A DNA stretch of 64,000 nt from the NCBI RefSeq assembly GCF_900626285.1, contig NZ_LR131147.1, forward strand, positions 1,580,658 through 1,644,657, written 5' to 3'. The stretch is from Intestinimonas massiliensis (ex Afouda et al. 2020) (lineage in GTDB: Bacteria > Bacillota > Clostridia > Oscillospirales > Oscillospiraceae). The position numbers and the translations under genes were made by a program. Below, one piece after another: positions 31,907-40,271 of this stretch (the first letter of the stretch is position 1; each line of letters opens with the position of its first letter). The notes beneath the pieces were generated by a model, which saw only the letters and a program-made list of their open reading frames with translations, ran no database searches and had not been told where the DNA came from.

Positions 31907-34252
31907 TTACCGCCGGGCGATTTTGATGACCAGCACGGTGCGGTCGTCCGCCGCCCCCTCCTGCCCTTCGCTCTCCTCCAGCAGGGTCTGGGCCAGTTCC
32001 TTGGGGCTGGCCCCGTCAAAAGCGCCCAGCTTATCCCGCAGCCACTGGTCGCCCCCGCCGCCGGTGATGCCGTCGGTGATGAGGACCACGCAGTCCCCCG
32101 CCTCCAGCCTGAGCTGGACCACATCGGGCAGACCCCCTTCGCCCCCGGCCAGACCGGCGGGGAGGGCCGCTCCGGTCATCCGGCTGACGGCGTTCCCCTT
32201 TTTCACATAGGTGGGCGCGGCGCCGTATTTATACACCGCCGCCTCCCCGGTAAACAGGTCCACCCGCAGCAGGTCGATGGTGGTGAAGCCGATCTCCTCC
32301 TCCCCCCGGAGGGCCAGGGCGGCGCTCACCGTCCGCAGGGCATTTTCCGGCCGCACCCCCGCCTTGAGGAACTGCTCCAGCAGCCGCACCGCCAGGGTGC
32401 TCTCCCGCTGGGCCAGACGGCCGGAGCCCATGCCGTCGCACAGCAGCACGTAGAGGGCGCCGTCGTCGTGCTTGAACCAGGCGCCTGTGTCGCCGGACAC
32501 CGTCTGCCCGTCCTTCCGCCTGCAGGCCGCCCCCGCCACCGCCATCAGCGGCTCGCTCTGCACCAGCACCAGCCTGTCCCGCCGGTCCCCCTCCGCCACA
32601 CGCAGAGGGAAGCTCATCAGCTTGGACAGCTTTTCCACGCTCTGCGCCTGCCGCAGAGTGGCCAGCCCCGCCCCCTCCAGCTCCAGCCGCAGGTGACCCG
32701 CCTCGTCGTAGTAGACCGCCAGCTGACACTCGATGCCCTGGGCGGTGAGGTACTGCCGCAGCCGCTTTTCCCGCACCGGGTCGGGCACCAGCTCCGCCCC
32801 CAGCTCCGCCGCCGCCGTGCCCAGCACCTGGGCCAGCTCTCCGTACTGGCGGCACACCGCCGCCCGGTTCTCCCGCACCCGGCTCTGGTACTGCCGCCGG
32901 TAGAGCAGGGCGGCCACCTCCTCATTGGCCGCCGCCAGAAACTCCGGGAACTTGATGCAGCGGTTGGAGAAGTAGGCGGGGAAGTCGCCTCCCTCCCCCC
33001 GGCCCCGGTCCAGCATGGCGGGCAGGGCGTCGTTGAGGGCGTTGAAGGTGGACACATAGTCCCGCTGCCAGCAGGCGCTCTGGAGGGAGCAGTGCTTGCA
33101 TACCCGGTCTGCCGCCCGGTCAAAGACGGCGGCGGAATCGCCGTCGTTGGGCCGCCCCGTCCGCAGGGTCAGGCGCATGGACTCGTACAGGCTCTTGAAG
33201 GCGGCGGCGGTCTCCTCCAGCCGGGCCCGGACGTAGGCCCTGGCCCGTTCTCTGGTGTCCTGCCTGGGCTGGGGCGCCACCAGGGCCCCCCCCTGCCGCA
33301 GGGCCCGCTCGGGCAGCAGCAGAAAGATCACCGAGGCGGCAAACCCCTCATAGAGCAGAGAGATGTGGGGCCCGCCCCCCCAGCCCCACAATCCCGCCAG
33401 GCCGTTGGCCAGCACGTAGGCCACCGCCGACGCCAGCCGCCCCTGCCGGTGAAAGGCCCCGGCCATCACCCCGGACAGGGCATAGGCCATGGCGTAGAAG
33501 GGCATGCCCCCGGCGGACAGGTCCATACCCAGGCCCACCGCCACTCCCGCCGTGGCCCCCACACCGATGCCGCCCCGGTTGGCAGTCACCATCACCGCCA
33601 GGGCCGCGGCCAGCCGTCCGACGGACAGCTCCCCCGGCAGCATCAGGTTGGACAGGGTGAGCAGCAGGGTGCCCACCAGGATCAGCAAACTCACCGTCTG
33701 CCGGGTGGTGAGCCCCTCCTCCTCCCGCTTCTCCGTCCAGGGCGTGAAGGCAATGCGGTAGAAGTAGGCCGACGCCCCGCACAGCAGCAGCTCCGTGCCG
33801 AAAAAGACCAGGCTCGACCGGGTCCACCCCTGGTCGGACAGGTAGACGAAGCCGGTGATGGCGTCCATGGCGGCAGCGGCCAGGGGCATGAACCAGGCCT
33901 TGCGATAGGCTTTTACGTCAAAGAAGGCAAAGGCCACCGAGAACACCAGGATGCAGGCCGCCGTGTACCGCAGGCCCTCCGGCATACCCTGCATGGTGAG
34001 ATAGCCGAAGCAGGCTCCCAGCAGCGCGCAGAATCCGTCCAGCCCGGAGCCGGAGGCCCCTACCAGCCCCAGCCCGAAGGGGGCGTAGCCTCCAAAGATC
34101 TCCGCCCCTGCCAGCAGCGCCCCCAGCAGGAACCGGATGACGCACTCCGCCGTCCGCACCAGCGCCGGCGCCCGGAACACCACCTTTCCCGTCTCCCGGG
34201 CCTCTTCCCGCAGCCGGGCCGCCTTGGTCCTCAACTTTTCCTTTGTTGCCAT
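31907..34252 (-). CDS. spoIIE: Stage II sporulation protein E (PP2C phosphatase)
   Basis: A 781-residue membrane phosphatase that dephosphorylates SpoIIAA to switch on sigma-F in the forespore and also helps the polar septum. About ten hydrophobic helices occupy residues 40-310, then a regulatory linker with a Cys cluster (CKHCSLQSACWQRD), and the PP2C domain from about 560, where LLCDGMGSGRLAQRES and DCVVLITDGITGGGG supply metal-binding Asp residues. The start at 34252 is set by AAAGGAG; the longer ORF reads into the promoter area. A TATAAT is present at minus-strand 34306-34301. The gene is direct evidence for endospore formation. Confidence 0.95.
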   Translation of the reverse strand: MATKEKLRTKAARLREEARETGKVVFRAPALVRTAECVIRFLLGALLAGAEIFGGYAPFGLGLVGASGSGLDGFCALLGACFGYLTMQGMPEGLRYTAACILVFSVAFAFFDVKAYRKAWFMPLAAAAMDAITGFVYLSDQGWTRSSLVFFGTELLLCGASAYFYRIAFTPWTEKREEEGLTTRQTVSLLILVGTLLLTLSNLMLPGELSVGRLAAALAVMVTANRGGIGVGATAGVAVGLGMDLSAGGMPFYAMAYALSGVMAGAFHRQGRLASAVAYVLANGLAGLWGWGGGPHISLLYEGFAASVIFLLLPERALRQGGALVAPQPRQDTRERARAYVRARLEETAAAFKSLYESMRLTLRTGRPNDGDSAAVFDRAADRVCKHCSLQSACWQRDYVSTFNALNDALPAMLDRGRGEGGDFPAYFSNRCIKFPEFLAAANEEVAALLYRRQYQSRVRENRAAVCRQYGELAQVLGTAAAELGAELVPDPVREKRLRQYLTAQGIECQLAVYYDEAGHLRLELEGAGLATLRQAQSVEKLSKLMSFPLRVAEGDRRDRLVLVQSEPLMAVAGAACRRKDGQTVSGDTGAWFKHDDGALYVLLCDGMGSGRLAQRESTLAVRLLEQFLKAGVRPENALRTVSAALALRGEEEIGFTTIDLLRVDLFTGEAAVYKYGAAPTYVKKGNAVSRMTGAALPAGLAGGEGGLPDVVQLRLEAGDCVVLITDGITGGGGDQWLRDKLGAFDGASPKELAQTLLEESEGQEGAADDRTVLVIKIARR

Positions 34253-34348
34253 GGTCCCTGTCTCCTTTGTTCCGGGCTTGTCCGCCCAGTGTATCAGGGA
34301 CATTATAATCCAGTATCTGGAAAAATTTGGTCGTATCGCGCCAGCCTC

Positions 34349-34377
34349 TTGACGATGGCAGGCCCGCGGTGTTAAAT
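34349..34377 (+). promoter_or_regulatory. Promoter of the aldo/keto reductase gene
   Basis: TTGACG at 34349-34354, 17 bases, TTAAAT at 34372-34377. Confidence 0.55.
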
Positions 34378-34406
34378 AGAGGAAAGAGAGAAAGGAGCGG
34401 ATTGCT

Positions 34407-35561
34407 ATGGAGGAACTGTACCAAAAGCAGCTGGGCTTCGGCTGTATGCGCCTGCCCCTGCTGGACCCGAAGGACCCCACCTCCTTCGACCACCCCCGGA
34501 TCTGCACCCTGTTTGACGCCTTTCTGGAACGGGGCGGCACCTATTTTGACACGGCCTACACCTATCACGGCTATCAGGGGGAGCTGGAGATGCGCAGGGC
34601 GCTGGTGGAGCGCCACCCCCGGCATGCCTTCCGGCTGGTCAGCAAGCTGCCCCTCCGGGACTTTACCGACCGGGCGGACATGGAGCGCATTTTTCAGGAG
34701 CAGCTGGAGCACTGCGGCGTGGACTATTTCGACGGATATCTGCTCCACAATATGGGCACCAACGTGTACCGCAAGTGCTGCCAGCACGGCGCCTTCGACT
34801 TTGTGTGCCGGAAGAAGGCGGAGGGACAGGTGGGCCAGGTGGGTATGTCCTTCCATGACAAGCCGGAGCTGCTGGAGGAGATCCTGGAGCGGTACGGGGC
34901 GGGCATCGACTTCGTGCAGCTCCAGCTCAACTACTCCGACTGGGAGGAGCCCTCGGTCCAGAGCCGCCGCTGCCTGGAGACCGCCCACCGGTACGGAAAG
35001 CCTGTGGTGGTCATGGAGCCCTGCAAGGGCGGGGCCCTCATCAACCTGCCGGAGCGGGCGGCGGAGCTGCTCCGGCAGGAGGGGAAGGGCGGCTCTCCCG
35101 CCGCCTGGGCCCTGCGCTTTGCCGCCAGCCAGGATGGAGTGGGAGTGGTGCTCTCCGGCATGAAGTCCATGGAACAGCTGACGGACAACCTGTCGGTCTT
35201 CTCCCCCTTCCGCCCCCTGGACCGGGAGGAGGAAGCGCTGATCCTCCGGGTGGGGAAGCTGGTCAACGACAGCACCGCCGTGGCCTGCACCGGCTGCGGC
35301 TACTGCACCCACGGCTGCCCCGTCCACATCCCCATCCCCCAGTTTCTCTCCCTCTACAATGCCGCCCTGCGCAACCCCGCCACCATGAGCAACCAGAGCG
35401 TGTACTACAACAATCTCTCCCTGGCCACCGTCAGGGCGGGTGCCTGCATCGGCTGCCGCCAGTGCGAGAGCGCCTGCCCCCAGCACCTGCCGGTGGCGGA
35501 GCACCTGAAGAAGCTGTCTCAGATGTTTGACGGGCGGAGCCTCTTCCCCGTCCGCCGCTGA
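34407..35561 (+). CDS. Aldo/keto reductase with C-terminal 4Fe-4S domain
   Basis: A 384-residue oxidoreductase. The TIM-barrel part shows the catalytic residues of the family: FDTAYTYHGY (Asp and Tyr) near 49-58, SKLPLRD (Lys) near 80 and LLHNMGT (His) near 112. From about residue 290 two ferredoxin-type motifs follow, CTGCGYCTHGCPVHIPIP and CIGCRQCESACPQHLPV, giving two 4Fe-4S clusters. Such fused reductases are common in anaerobic Firmicutes and may exchange electrons with ferredoxin as well as NAD(P)H; the substrate is unknown. AGAAAGGAG precedes the ATG. Confidence 0.92.
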   Translation: MEELYQKQLGFGCMRLPLLDPKDPTSFDHPRICTLFDAFLERGGTYFDTAYTYHGYQGELEMRRALVERHPRHAFRLVSKLPLRDFTDRADMERIFQEQLEHCGVDYFDGYLLHNMGTNVYRKCCQHGAFDFVCRKKAEGQVGQVGMSFHDKPELLEEILERYGAGIDFVQLQLNYSDWEEPSVQSRRCLETAHRYGKPVVVMEPCKGGALINLPERAAELLRQEGKGGSPAAWALRFAASQDGVGVVLSGMKSMEQLTDNLSVFSPFRPLDREEEALILRVGKLVNDSTAVACTGCGYCTHGCPVHIPIPQFLSLYNAALRNPATMSNQSVYYNNLSLATVRAGACIGCRQCESACPQHLPVAEHLKKLSQMFDGRSLFPVRR

Positions 35562-35575
35562 CCTTCCCCGGACGC

Positions 35576-35609
35576 AAAAAAATCCCAGGCCGCCGGCCTG
35601 GGATTTTTT
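35576..35609. terminator. Bidirectional terminator
   Basis: A stem of AAAAATCCCAGGC with its complement, short loop, six T on the plus strand and seven A at the other flank, between the reductase and racemase genes. Confidence 0.9.
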
Positions 35610-35613
35610 CTGC

Positions 35614-36684
35614 CTATTTGACCACCACGTCCACATAGGGGGAGGTGGTGGCGTCCAGCACCGCCATATAGCCGCACCGGAAGGTCATCCAGTCCCCCAC
35701 CTGTACCTGCCCGCCGCAGTCCTCCACGTCCACGATCAGGTGATCGGAGCTGGCGCCGATCATCTCCGCCCCCGGCAGTATAGGGGTGAGGGCCGCCCAG
35801 GCCACATCCTGCTTTCCGGCGGCGCAGATGGCCCGCAGACGCACCCCCCGGTCGGGATACTCCGGGGTGTCCCCCTTGCCGTCCCGGCCCAGCTCCCCGA
35901 TGGGCACCGAGGGCTTGCGGCGCAGCTCCACCACCTGGGCCCGGAATAAAAAGGCGTCCTGGTGATAGCCCTCCAGGAACCGATTGCCGGTGGTGTCCTC
36001 CCCGTAGAGCACCGCCTCCCCCGCCCGCAGCTGGTTTATCCCGTCGGGCATGACCCCGTCCTCCAGCAGCTTGAGGGCACAGGTGCCGCCCGCCGACAGG
36101 ACGGAGATGGAGCAGCCGTAGGTCTGATTGAGATAGTCCCGCAGATCCACCAGAACTTTGGTATTGGCCACCGAGGGCAGCACGCTGCCATAGCACCCCA
36201 CATTGGTGCCCAGCCCCACCAGCTTCACGCCGGAACAGGCCAGGATCTGGGGGACGATCTCGTCCAGCTGCTCCCGGCCGAACACCCCCTCCCGCAGGTC
36301 TCCCACATCCACCATCAGAATGATGGGGTGGACCTTTCCCTGCCGTAGGGCGGCCTCCGACACCGCCCGGATGGTCTCGATCTGGCTCTGCAGGCTCCAG
36401 TCCGCCCAGCGCACCACCTCCTCCGCCTCCGGGATGGCGGGGATGCGGATGAGCAGATACTTCAGGCCGGGGATGGCCGCTTTGGCGGCCATGATGTTCT
36501 TCATCCGGCTGTCGGCAAAGGAGGTGATGCCCCCCGCCATGGCCGCCCGGATCACCTCCGGCCGGGCGGAAAAGCCTTTGGTCACAAAGGTCAGCTCCAC
36601 CCCCCGCTGGGCGCAGAAGTCGTGGAGTTTCCGGGCGTTTTCCGTCACTTTTCTGGTGTCGATCTCCAGGACAGGCGCATACAT
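35614..36684 (-). CDS. Alanine/ornithine racemase family PLP enzyme
   Basis: A 356-residue fold-type III PLP enzyme. The PLP Lys lies in LTFVTKGF near residue 36; LIRIPAIPEAEEVVRWADWS and GLGTNVGCYGS follow the pattern of ornithine racemase (Orr) and the YhfX group rather than classical Alr. It should racemise an amino acid, with ornithine the best guess. No ornithine-degradation genes (ord, ortAB) are adjacent, so the substrate is open. It has its own promoter, divergent from the gntR operon. Confidence 0.8.
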   Translation of the reverse strand: MYAPVLEIDTRKVTENARKLHDFCAQRGVELTFVTKGFSARPEVIRAAMAGGITSFADSRMKNIMAAKAAIPGLKYLLIRIPAIPEAEEVVRWADWSLQSQIETIRAVSEAALRQGKVHPIILMVDVGDLREGVFGREQLDEIVPQILACSGVKLVGLGTNVGCYGSVLPSVANTKVLVDLRDYLNQTYGCSISVLSAGGTCALKLLEDGVMPDGINQLRAGEAVLYGEDTTGNRFLEGYHQDAFLFRAQVVELRRKPSVPIGELGRDGKGDTPEYPDRGVRLRAICAAGKQDVAWAALTPILPGAEMIGASSDHLIVDVEDCGGQVQVGDWMTFRCGYMAVLDATTSPYVDVVVK

Positions 36685-36719
36685 GACAGGTCCCTCCGTT
36701 TCGATCTTCTGATACCTTC

Positions 36720-36748
36720 ATGATACCTGTTCCCCGCCGCCCTTGCAA
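36720..36748 (-). promoter_or_regulatory. Promoter of the racemase gene
   Basis: TTGCAA (36748-36743), 17 bases, TATCAT (36725-36720) on the minus strand. Confidence 0.6.
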
Positions 36749-36766
36749 GAAAATCTTTCCGCCCTA

Positions 36767-36795
36767 TTGACAAGCGGATATGAGTGTGTTATTAC
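36767..36795 (+). promoter_or_regulatory. Promoter of the gntR-ABC-manA operon
   Basis: TTGACA at 36767-36772, 17 bases, TATTAC at 36790-36795 with an upstream TG (36787-36788), giving an extended -10. Confidence 0.65.
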
Positions 36796-36819
36796 TGTAT
36801 ATGTCAAGTATATACAGTA
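36793..36819. promoter_or_regulatory. Probable GntR operator
   Basis: A perfect 10-base inverted repeat, TACTGTATAT and ATATACAGTA, separated by 7 bases, lies over the end of the -10 and the transcription start. The position and shape suit autorepression by the YtrA-type regulator encoded next. Confidence 0.65.
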
Positions 36820-36838
36820 TGACAGTAAGAGGTGCACC

Positions 36839-37222
36839 ATGGATATCATCATCAGCAACTCCGGCGGCGTGCCCATCTACGACCAGATCACCCGGCAGAT
36901 GAAGGGCCTCATCCTCCGGGGAGAGCTGGCCGAGGGGGAGGCCCTTCCCTCTATGCGGCTACTGGCCAGGGAGCTGCGCATTTCAGTCATCACCACCAAG
37001 CGGGCCTACGAGGAGCTGGAGCGGGAGGGGTTCATCACCACCGTGCCGGGGAAAGGGTGCTTTGTGGCCCCCCGGAACCTGGAACTGGTCCACGAGGAGA
37101 CCCTCCGCCGGGCGGAGGAGCATCTGTCCCAGGCGGTGGACATCGCCAAAACCGGCGGGGTGTCCCTGGCCGAGCTCACCGAGACCCTGCAACTTCTGTA
37201 TGGAGAGGACGAACATGAATAA
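36839..37222 (+). CDS. GntR family regulator, YtrA subfamily
   Basis: A 127-residue repressor: a winged-helix domain at about residues 10-78 (PIYDQITRQMKGLILRGELAEGEALPSMRLLARELRISVITTKRAYEELEREGFI) and a short C-terminal dimerising tail, the size of YtrA regulators that control ABC transporters. ATG at 36839 follows AAGAGGTG; a longer ORF reads through the promoter. It overlaps the ABC ATPase gene by eight bases. A 27-base dyad at its promoter is the likely operator. Confidence 0.92.
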   Translation: MDIIISNSGGVPIYDQITRQMKGLILRGELAEGEALPSMRLLARELRISVITTKRAYEELEREGFITTVPGKGCFVAPRNLELVHEETLRRAEEHLSQAVDIAKTGGVSLAELTETLQLLYGEDEHE

Positions 37223-38075
37223 CGCATTGGAGATATCCCATCTCACCAAGGACTACGGCTCCTTCAAGCTGGACGATGTGTCCCTCACCGTGCCCGGGGG
37301 CACCATCATGGGCCTGATCGGGGAGAACGGGGCGGGCAAGTCCACCACCATCAAGTGTATTCTCAACCTGGTCCGCCGGGACGGGGGCATCATCACCGTG
37401 TTCGGAAAGGACAATCTGAAGGAGGAGCGGGCGGTAAAGGCAGAGATCGGCGTGGTGCTGGACGAGGTACTGTTCCACGACGTACTGCGGCCCCGGCAGC
37501 TGGGGAAGATCCTGTCCGGCCTGTACCCGGGCTGGGACATGGCCCTCTTTGACCGCTACCTGGAGCAGTTCGGTCTCGCCGGGAACAAGACGGTGAAGGA
37601 GTTCTCCCGGGGCATGAAAATGAAGCTGGCCATCGCCGCCGCCTTTGCCGCAAAACCCCGGCTGCTGATCCTGGACGAGGCCACCTCCGGCCTGGACCCG
37701 GTGGTGCGGGACGAGATCCTGGACGAGTTTTTGAACTTCATTCAGGACGAGGACCACGCCATCCTCATCTCCAGCCACATCACCAGCGACCTGGAAAAGG
37801 CCGCGGACTACATCACCTATCTCCACAAGGGCCGGGTGGCGGTGTCCGGGGCCAAGGACGAGCTGCTGGACAGCTACGGCAAGCTGGTGTGCGGCAAATC
37901 CGACCTGGAACGGGTGGACCACTCCCTGCTGGGGGGCAGCCGGGTGGGCCAGTTCGGCTGCGAGGCCCTGGTGAAGGACCGCCATGCCTTCGCCAGGCGC
38001 TACCCGGGTCTGACGGTGGACCCGGTCACTCTGGAGGATATCATGGTGCTCACCGGAAAGGGGGATGAGCAATGA
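37215..38075 (+). CDS. ABC transporter ATP-binding protein (YtrB-like)
   Basis: A 286-residue ATPase: Walker A GENGAGKST near 36, a shortened signature EFSRGMKMKLAIAAAFA near 130, Walker B LLILDEATSGLDP near 153 and a C-terminal extension of about 70 residues. YtrB-type pumps governed by YtrA regulators respond to wall-active peptides, or move unknown solutes. GGAGAGG lies upstream and the gene overlaps both neighbours, so it is tightly coupled to gntR and to the permease. Confidence 0.9.
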   Translation: MNNALEISHLTKDYGSFKLDDVSLTVPGGTIMGLIGENGAGKSTTIKCILNLVRRDGGIITVFGKDNLKEERAVKAEIGVVLDEVLFHDVLRPRQLGKILSGLYPGWDMALFDRYLEQFGLAGNKTVKEFSRGMKMKLAIAAAFAAKPRLLILDEATSGLDPVVRDEILDEFLNFIQDEDHAILISSHITSDLEKAADYITYLHKGRVAVSGAKDELLDSYGKLVCGKSDLERVDHSLLGGSRVGQFGCEALVKDRHAFARRYPGLTVDPVTLEDIMVLTGKGDEQ

Positions 38076-38716
38076 AAGGGCTCATTTACAAGGATTTTGT
38101 CCTGCTGCGCAAGCAGCTGTCCACTTACCTGGTCTTTCTCATCGTCTACGGCGGCTTCTGTATCGCCGGGGTCTTCCCCATCTCCATTCTGGTGGCCCTG
38201 GTGGCGGTGATCGGCCTCACCGTCCCTCTGTCGTCGGTGGCCACCGATGACGCCACCCGCTGGGACCGGTACGCGGTAGCCACCCCGGTCAGCCGCCGGG
38301 GGATCGTGGCAGGCAAGTACCTCTTTGCCGTGCTCATCATCCTCCTCAGCAGCGTGGTGACCCTGGCCCTGATGCTGGCCCTGGTGGCCACGGGGCTGGC
38401 GGACGCCTCAATGGAAGAGGTGGCGCTTTCCGTTCCGGCCTGCGCCTTCCTCACCCTGCTGCTCAACGCCGTCACCCTCCCCTTTCTGCTAAAATACGGG
38501 GCGGAGAAGGCCCGGGCCGTCAGCATGGTACTCTTTGTCAGCATCTTCGGCGGCTCCGTCCTGGTGGGGGGACTGGTCAGCCGGGGGCTGGCGCTGCCCC
38601 AGCCCCCCGATTGGCTTCTGCTGTCCGGGCCAGTGCTGCTGGCGGCGTTCAGCGTGGCGGCCTATCTGATTTCCTTCGCCGTCTCCCTGGGCATCTACGA
38701 CCGGAAGGAGTTCTGA
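38072..38716 (+). CDS. ABC-2 type transporter permease
   Basis: A 214-residue membrane protein with six hydrophobic segments, the pattern of the small ABC-2 permeases paired with YtrA/YtrB-like proteins. Its middle carries SSVATDDATRWDRYAVATPVSRRGIVAGKYL, a conserved element of this family. It overlaps the ATPase gene by four bases and stops three bases before manA. Substrate unknown. Confidence 0.88.
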   Translation: MKGLIYKDFVLLRKQLSTYLVFLIVYGGFCIAGVFPISILVALVAVIGLTVPLSSVATDDATRWDRYAVATPVSRRGIVAGKYLFAVLIILLSSVVTLALMLALVATGLADASMEEVALSVPACAFLTLLLNAVTLPFLLKYGAEKARAVSMVLFVSIFGGSVLVGGLVSRGLALPQPPDWLLLSGPVLLAAFSVAAYLISFAVSLGIYDRKEF

Positions 38717-38719
38717 ACC

Positions 38720-39781
38720 ATGACACCGGATCAAATCTTCAAACTGGCCCCCAACAAGGTGGACTATCTCATCCCCGGTGGAGAGATGATCAACGAGTTT
38801 CTGGGAGAAGGGCCGGAGGCCCCGGTGTGCTCCCAGATGTGGGTGGCCTCCCTGGTCACCTCCGCCCTTCGCCCCGGCACCACCGTGGGCCTGTCCCGGA
38901 TCAACGGTACCGGCCGCTTTCTGCGGGACTGCCTGGCGGAGGACCCGGCGGCCTGGCTGGGAGCGTCCCATGCCGGGCGCTGGGGGGCTGACCTGGGCTT
39001 TCTCCTCAAGCTGCTGAACTCCCGGGACCGGCTGCTGATCCAAACCCACCCGGACGGCACCAAGGCCCTGAAATATTTCGGCCTGCCCCACGGCAAGGAC
39101 GAGGCCTGGTATGTGCTCTCCACCCGGCCAGGGGCCTGTATCTGGCTGGGCTTCCGGCCCGGGGTGACCCCGGAGCGGTTCCGGGCACTGATCGAGGCCC
39201 AGGATTCCGCCGGCATGCTGGACTGCCTCCACAAGGTGGAGATCCGGCCAGGCCAGGTGTACTTCATCCCCTCCGGCACCGTCCACGCCCTGGGCAGCGA
39301 TTCCCTGGTGGCCGAGATCCAGGAGCCGGTGGACCTGACCCTGCGGGCGGAGTACATCCGGCCCGACGGCTCCCGGCTGCCCCGTGAGAGCATGTACGGC
39401 GCCGCCGGTATGGACGGCCTGATGGACTGCTTCACCTTCGACTGCCTGAGCCGGGAGAAGCTGCTGAAACGGCACCTGTCCGCCCCTCTGCCCGAGGCGG
39501 CGGAACCCTGGCGGAAAAAACTGATCTCCCAGCGGCAGACCGGCCGCTTCTGGATGGATGAGATCAATCTGGGCCCCGACTGCCCGGCCATGGAGGGAGC
39601 CAACCCCAGCTTCCAGGTCTGGCTGGTGCTGGAGGGCAAGGGAGAATTTCAGTGGGACGGCGGCTCCCTGCCGGTGAAAAAGGGGGACGAGGTCTTTCTC
39701 CCCCACGGCGTGACCTCTTACCGCTGCACCGCTCAGACCCCCTTCCGGGTCCTGGCCTGCGGCGTACCGGATTCCAACTGA
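38720..39781 (+). CDS. manA: Class I mannose-6-phosphate isomerase
   Basis: A 353-residue zinc cupin enzyme that interconverts mannose-6-phosphate and fructose-6-phosphate. Zinc ligands are seen in QTHPDGTKALKYFG (Gln and His, near 108), KDEAWYV (Glu, near 127) and TVHALGSD (His, near 189); the conserved RP-Arg region is present as EYIRPDG. It starts only three bases after the ABC permease, an unusual operon partner for manA, and ends at a strong terminator. Activity on another hexose phosphate is possible. Confidence 0.92.
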   Translation: MTPDQIFKLAPNKVDYLIPGGEMINEFLGEGPEAPVCSQMWVASLVTSALRPGTTVGLSRINGTGRFLRDCLAEDPAAWLGASHAGRWGADLGFLLKLLNSRDRLLIQTHPDGTKALKYFGLPHGKDEAWYVLSTRPGACIWLGFRPGVTPERFRALIEAQDSAGMLDCLHKVEIRPGQVYFIPSGTVHALGSDSLVAEIQEPVDLTLRAEYIRPDGSRLPRESMYGAAGMDGLMDCFTFDCLSREKLLKRHLSAPLPEAAEPWRKKLISQRQTGRFWMDEINLGPDCPAMEGANPSFQVWLVLEGKGEFQWDGGSLPVKKGDEVFLPHGVTSYRCTAQTPFRVLACGVPDSN

Positions 39782-39785
39782 CCCC

Positions 39786-39818
39786 AAAAGGCGGGAGCAT
39801 CTGCTCCCGCCTTTTTTT
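39786..39818 (+). terminator. Terminator after manA
   Basis: Hairpin of AAAGGCGGGAGCA with its complement, followed by seven T. Confidence 0.9.
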
Positions 39819-39829
39819 GCGGAAATCTC

Positions 39830-39858
39830 TTGACAAGGAAAGTCTACTATTGTAAACT
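39830..39858 (+). promoter_or_regulatory. Promoter of the blaI-like/M56 operon
   Basis: TTGACA at 39830-39835, 17 bases, TAAACT at 39853-39858. Confidence 0.7.
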
Positions 39859-39878
39859 TCAATTAGACTACAACAGTA
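39845..39878. promoter_or_regulatory. Pair of BlaI/MecI-type operators
   Basis: Two sites of the form TAC-N4-GTA occur at 39845-39854 (TACTATTGTA) and 39869-39878 (TACAACAGTA), 24 bases apart. BlaI/MecI repressors bind dyads built on TACA and TGTA. The first site sits between the -35 and -10, the second just after the -10, as in bla and mec promoters. The flanks also share CTAC...GTAAACTT as a direct repeat. Confidence 0.65.
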
Positions 39879-39896
39879 AACTTTTAGGAGGTCGCC

Positions 39897-40271
39897 ATGT
39901 GCAACAGTGCGGAAAAGATCCAGGACGCGGAGCTGGAGGTCATGCAGGTGCTATGGAGCGCCCCCCAGCCGGTGCCCCTCATTGACATCCGGCAGGCACT
40001 GGCCGCCAGGTGCGGCTGGGAGGATTCCACAGTAAAGACCCTGCTGCGCCGCCTGTGCGAAAAGGGAGCGGTGCAGCTGGAGCGCCGGGGGATGTACCGG
40101 GCGGTCATCACCCGGGCGGAGTACAGCCGCTGGTCCGCCCGGCGGCTCATCGGCAAGGTGTTTGACGGGAGCGCCAAGAAGCTGGTGGCCTCCCTGCTGT
40201 CCGACGGCCAGCTGACCCAGGCGGACATCGACGAGCTGTCGGCCCTGCTGCATGGGGAGGGCCCGAAATGA
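39897..40271 (+). CDS. BlaI/MecI/CopY family repressor
   Basis: A 124-residue repressor. The winged helix spans residues 5-75 (ISEAELEVMQVLW-type start, here IQDAELEVMQVLWSAPQPVPLIDI, and DSTVKTLLRRLCEKGAVQLERRGMYRAVI) followed by a C-terminal dimerisation helix region, where MecI and BlaI are cut by the partner peptidase. AGGAGG precedes the ATG. It overlaps the M56 peptidase gene by four bases, so the pair forms a repressor and membrane-sensor module. No beta-lactamase gene is seen nearby. Confidence 0.93.
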   Translation: MCNSAEKIQDAELEVMQVLWSAPQPVPLIDIRQALAARCGWEDSTVKTLLRRLCEKGAVQLERRGMYRAVITRAEYSRWSARRLIGKVFDGSAKKLVASLLSDGQLTQADIDELSALLHGEGPK

